Shown here piece by piece: positions 41,109-41,461 of a stretch of DNA of 41,461 nt. The stretch lies in contig NZ_JAQYWQ010000058.1 in assembly GCF_029379315.1 (NCBI RefSeq), forward strand, positions 1-41,461. The letters run 5' to 3'. The position numbers were made by a program, and so were the translations under genes. Source of the DNA: Nostoc sp. S13. GTDB lineage: Bacteria > Cyanobacteriota > Cyanobacteriia > Cyanobacteriales > Nostocaceae. How positions within the stretch are numbered: the stretch's first letter is position 1; each line of letters begins with the position of its first letter. Under the pieces are notes generated by a model that worked only from the letters and a program-made list of their open reading frames with translations, did no database searches and was not told the DNA's origin.

Positions 41109-41203
41109 AATATTTTTCCTAGCTCCTTAGTAGATGTTTTATTGTAAAGACTAAGTATATTTATTTACTGAAGCCGTAAACATCAGAGCTTGATAAGAAC
41201 CTC

Positions 41204-41461
41204 ATGACTTCCTTAAATATCAACCTCTATCTCTTCCTAGAAAATATCATCTTTTTCCTAATTGCCACACTTTTTATTGTGGTTGTGAACTGGGGGTGGA
41301 AACACACAAAGCCCTAGACCCTACCTCTATCATTTCCCGCTTGGGATAAAGTCTGGTTGCTATCAGTGCAACTGCTAGCAGTAGTGCCGCCATTAGTGGC
41401 TATGGTATTAGACATCTCCGAAAAAGAATGTAGAGACGCGAAATTTCGCGTCTCTACAAGG
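41204..41461 (+). pseudogene. Small membrane protein gene with in-frame TAG, running off the window
   Basis: ATG 41204 reads MTSLNINLYLFLENIIFFLI then ATLFIVVVNWGWKHTKP and TAG (41315-41317). The same frame continues TLPLSFPAWDKVWLLSVQLL then AVVPPLVAMVLDISEKE, with a second hydrophobic helix, into a palindromic repeat at 41429-41458 and off the edge. The good membrane-protein sense on both sides of the stop suggests one broken gene. If the first part is translated alone it is a 37-residue membrane peptide. No family recognised. Confidence 0.4.
41429..41458. repeat. 30-bp perfect palindrome TGTAGAGACGCGAAA
   Basis: TGTAGAGACGCGAAA directly followed by its exact reverse complement. A widespread Nostoc-type repeat. 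It lies in the 3' part of the broken gene at the window end. Confidence 0.9.

Overview
This window is chromosomal DNA of a filamentous, probably heterocyst-forming cyanobacterium of the Nostoc/Anabaena type. The evidence is the frequent HIP1 octamer (GCGATCGC), heptanucleotide short tandem repeats (CATTGGG and GTCATTA types), many dispersed palindromes, and typical cyanobacterial genes: plant-type ferredoxin, biliverdin reductase, fused modBC, a DUF6464 protein and minCDE. Species cannot be read from the sequence alone.

Layout. 1-2.1 kb: a YraQ-type permease and its TIGR03943 partner (minus). 3.2-6.4 kb: glutamate dehydrogenase, then a G6P dehydrogenase whose translationally coupled glucokinase is reduced to 31 codons. 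6.5-7.6 kb: a Gfo/Idh/MocA oxidoreductase. 8.0-9.4 kb: decayed DNA holding helicase, DUF29 and orphan coding fragments plus HIP1-rich repeats. 9.4-11.6 kb: a membrane/coiled-coil protein and a four-carbon acid sugar kinase. 11.9-14.3 kb: minC, minD, minE. 14.6-15.2 kb: a YefM/YoeB toxin-antitoxin pair with a long overlap. 15.6-16.9 kb: an unknown exported protein. 17.9-21.0 kb: fmt, the DUF6464 gene and a carotenoid-desaturase-like flavoprotein. 21.3-24.2 kb: a methyltransferase, a membrane protein gene broken by an in-frame TAA, and a CPBP protease. 24.3-26.1 kb: modBC. 26.4-28.2 kb: a WD40 remnant, then minus-strand genes for an HTH-GrpE fusion, Dps and sulfiredoxin separated by heptamer arrays. 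28.5-32.8 kb: a SpoIID-domain protein, ferredoxin, and an overlapping bvdR-map pair. 32.8-35.8 kb: a chimeric nuclease pseudogene, an RTX protein, palindromes with a 21-bp tandem repeat, and a Uma2 nuclease. 35.8-41.5 kb: a pentapeptide-repeat membrane protein, two proteins of unknown function, a cytochrome P450 stub, an ABC-2 permease, a DedA protein and a broken small gene at the edge.

How the genes relate. Most are independent housekeeping or accessory units. Coherent groups are minCDE (division-site placement), the permease with its TIGR03943 partner, zwf with the former glk, bvdR-map (overlapping), YefM/YoeB, and the stress-linked run srx / dps / HTH-GrpE. No obvious defence or biosynthetic cluster is present.

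The most striking theme is repeat invasion of coding sequence. The same 26-27 bp element is translated inside two unrelated proteins. Another repeat adds residues inside Uma2. Heptamer or purine-rich arrays supply the N-terminus of the HTH-GrpE protein, part of the N-terminus of the TIGR03943 protein, and part of the ModB-ModC linker. At least four genes carry a single in-frame stop (TAA twice, TGA, TAG), which points to ongoing pseudogene formation rather than recoding.
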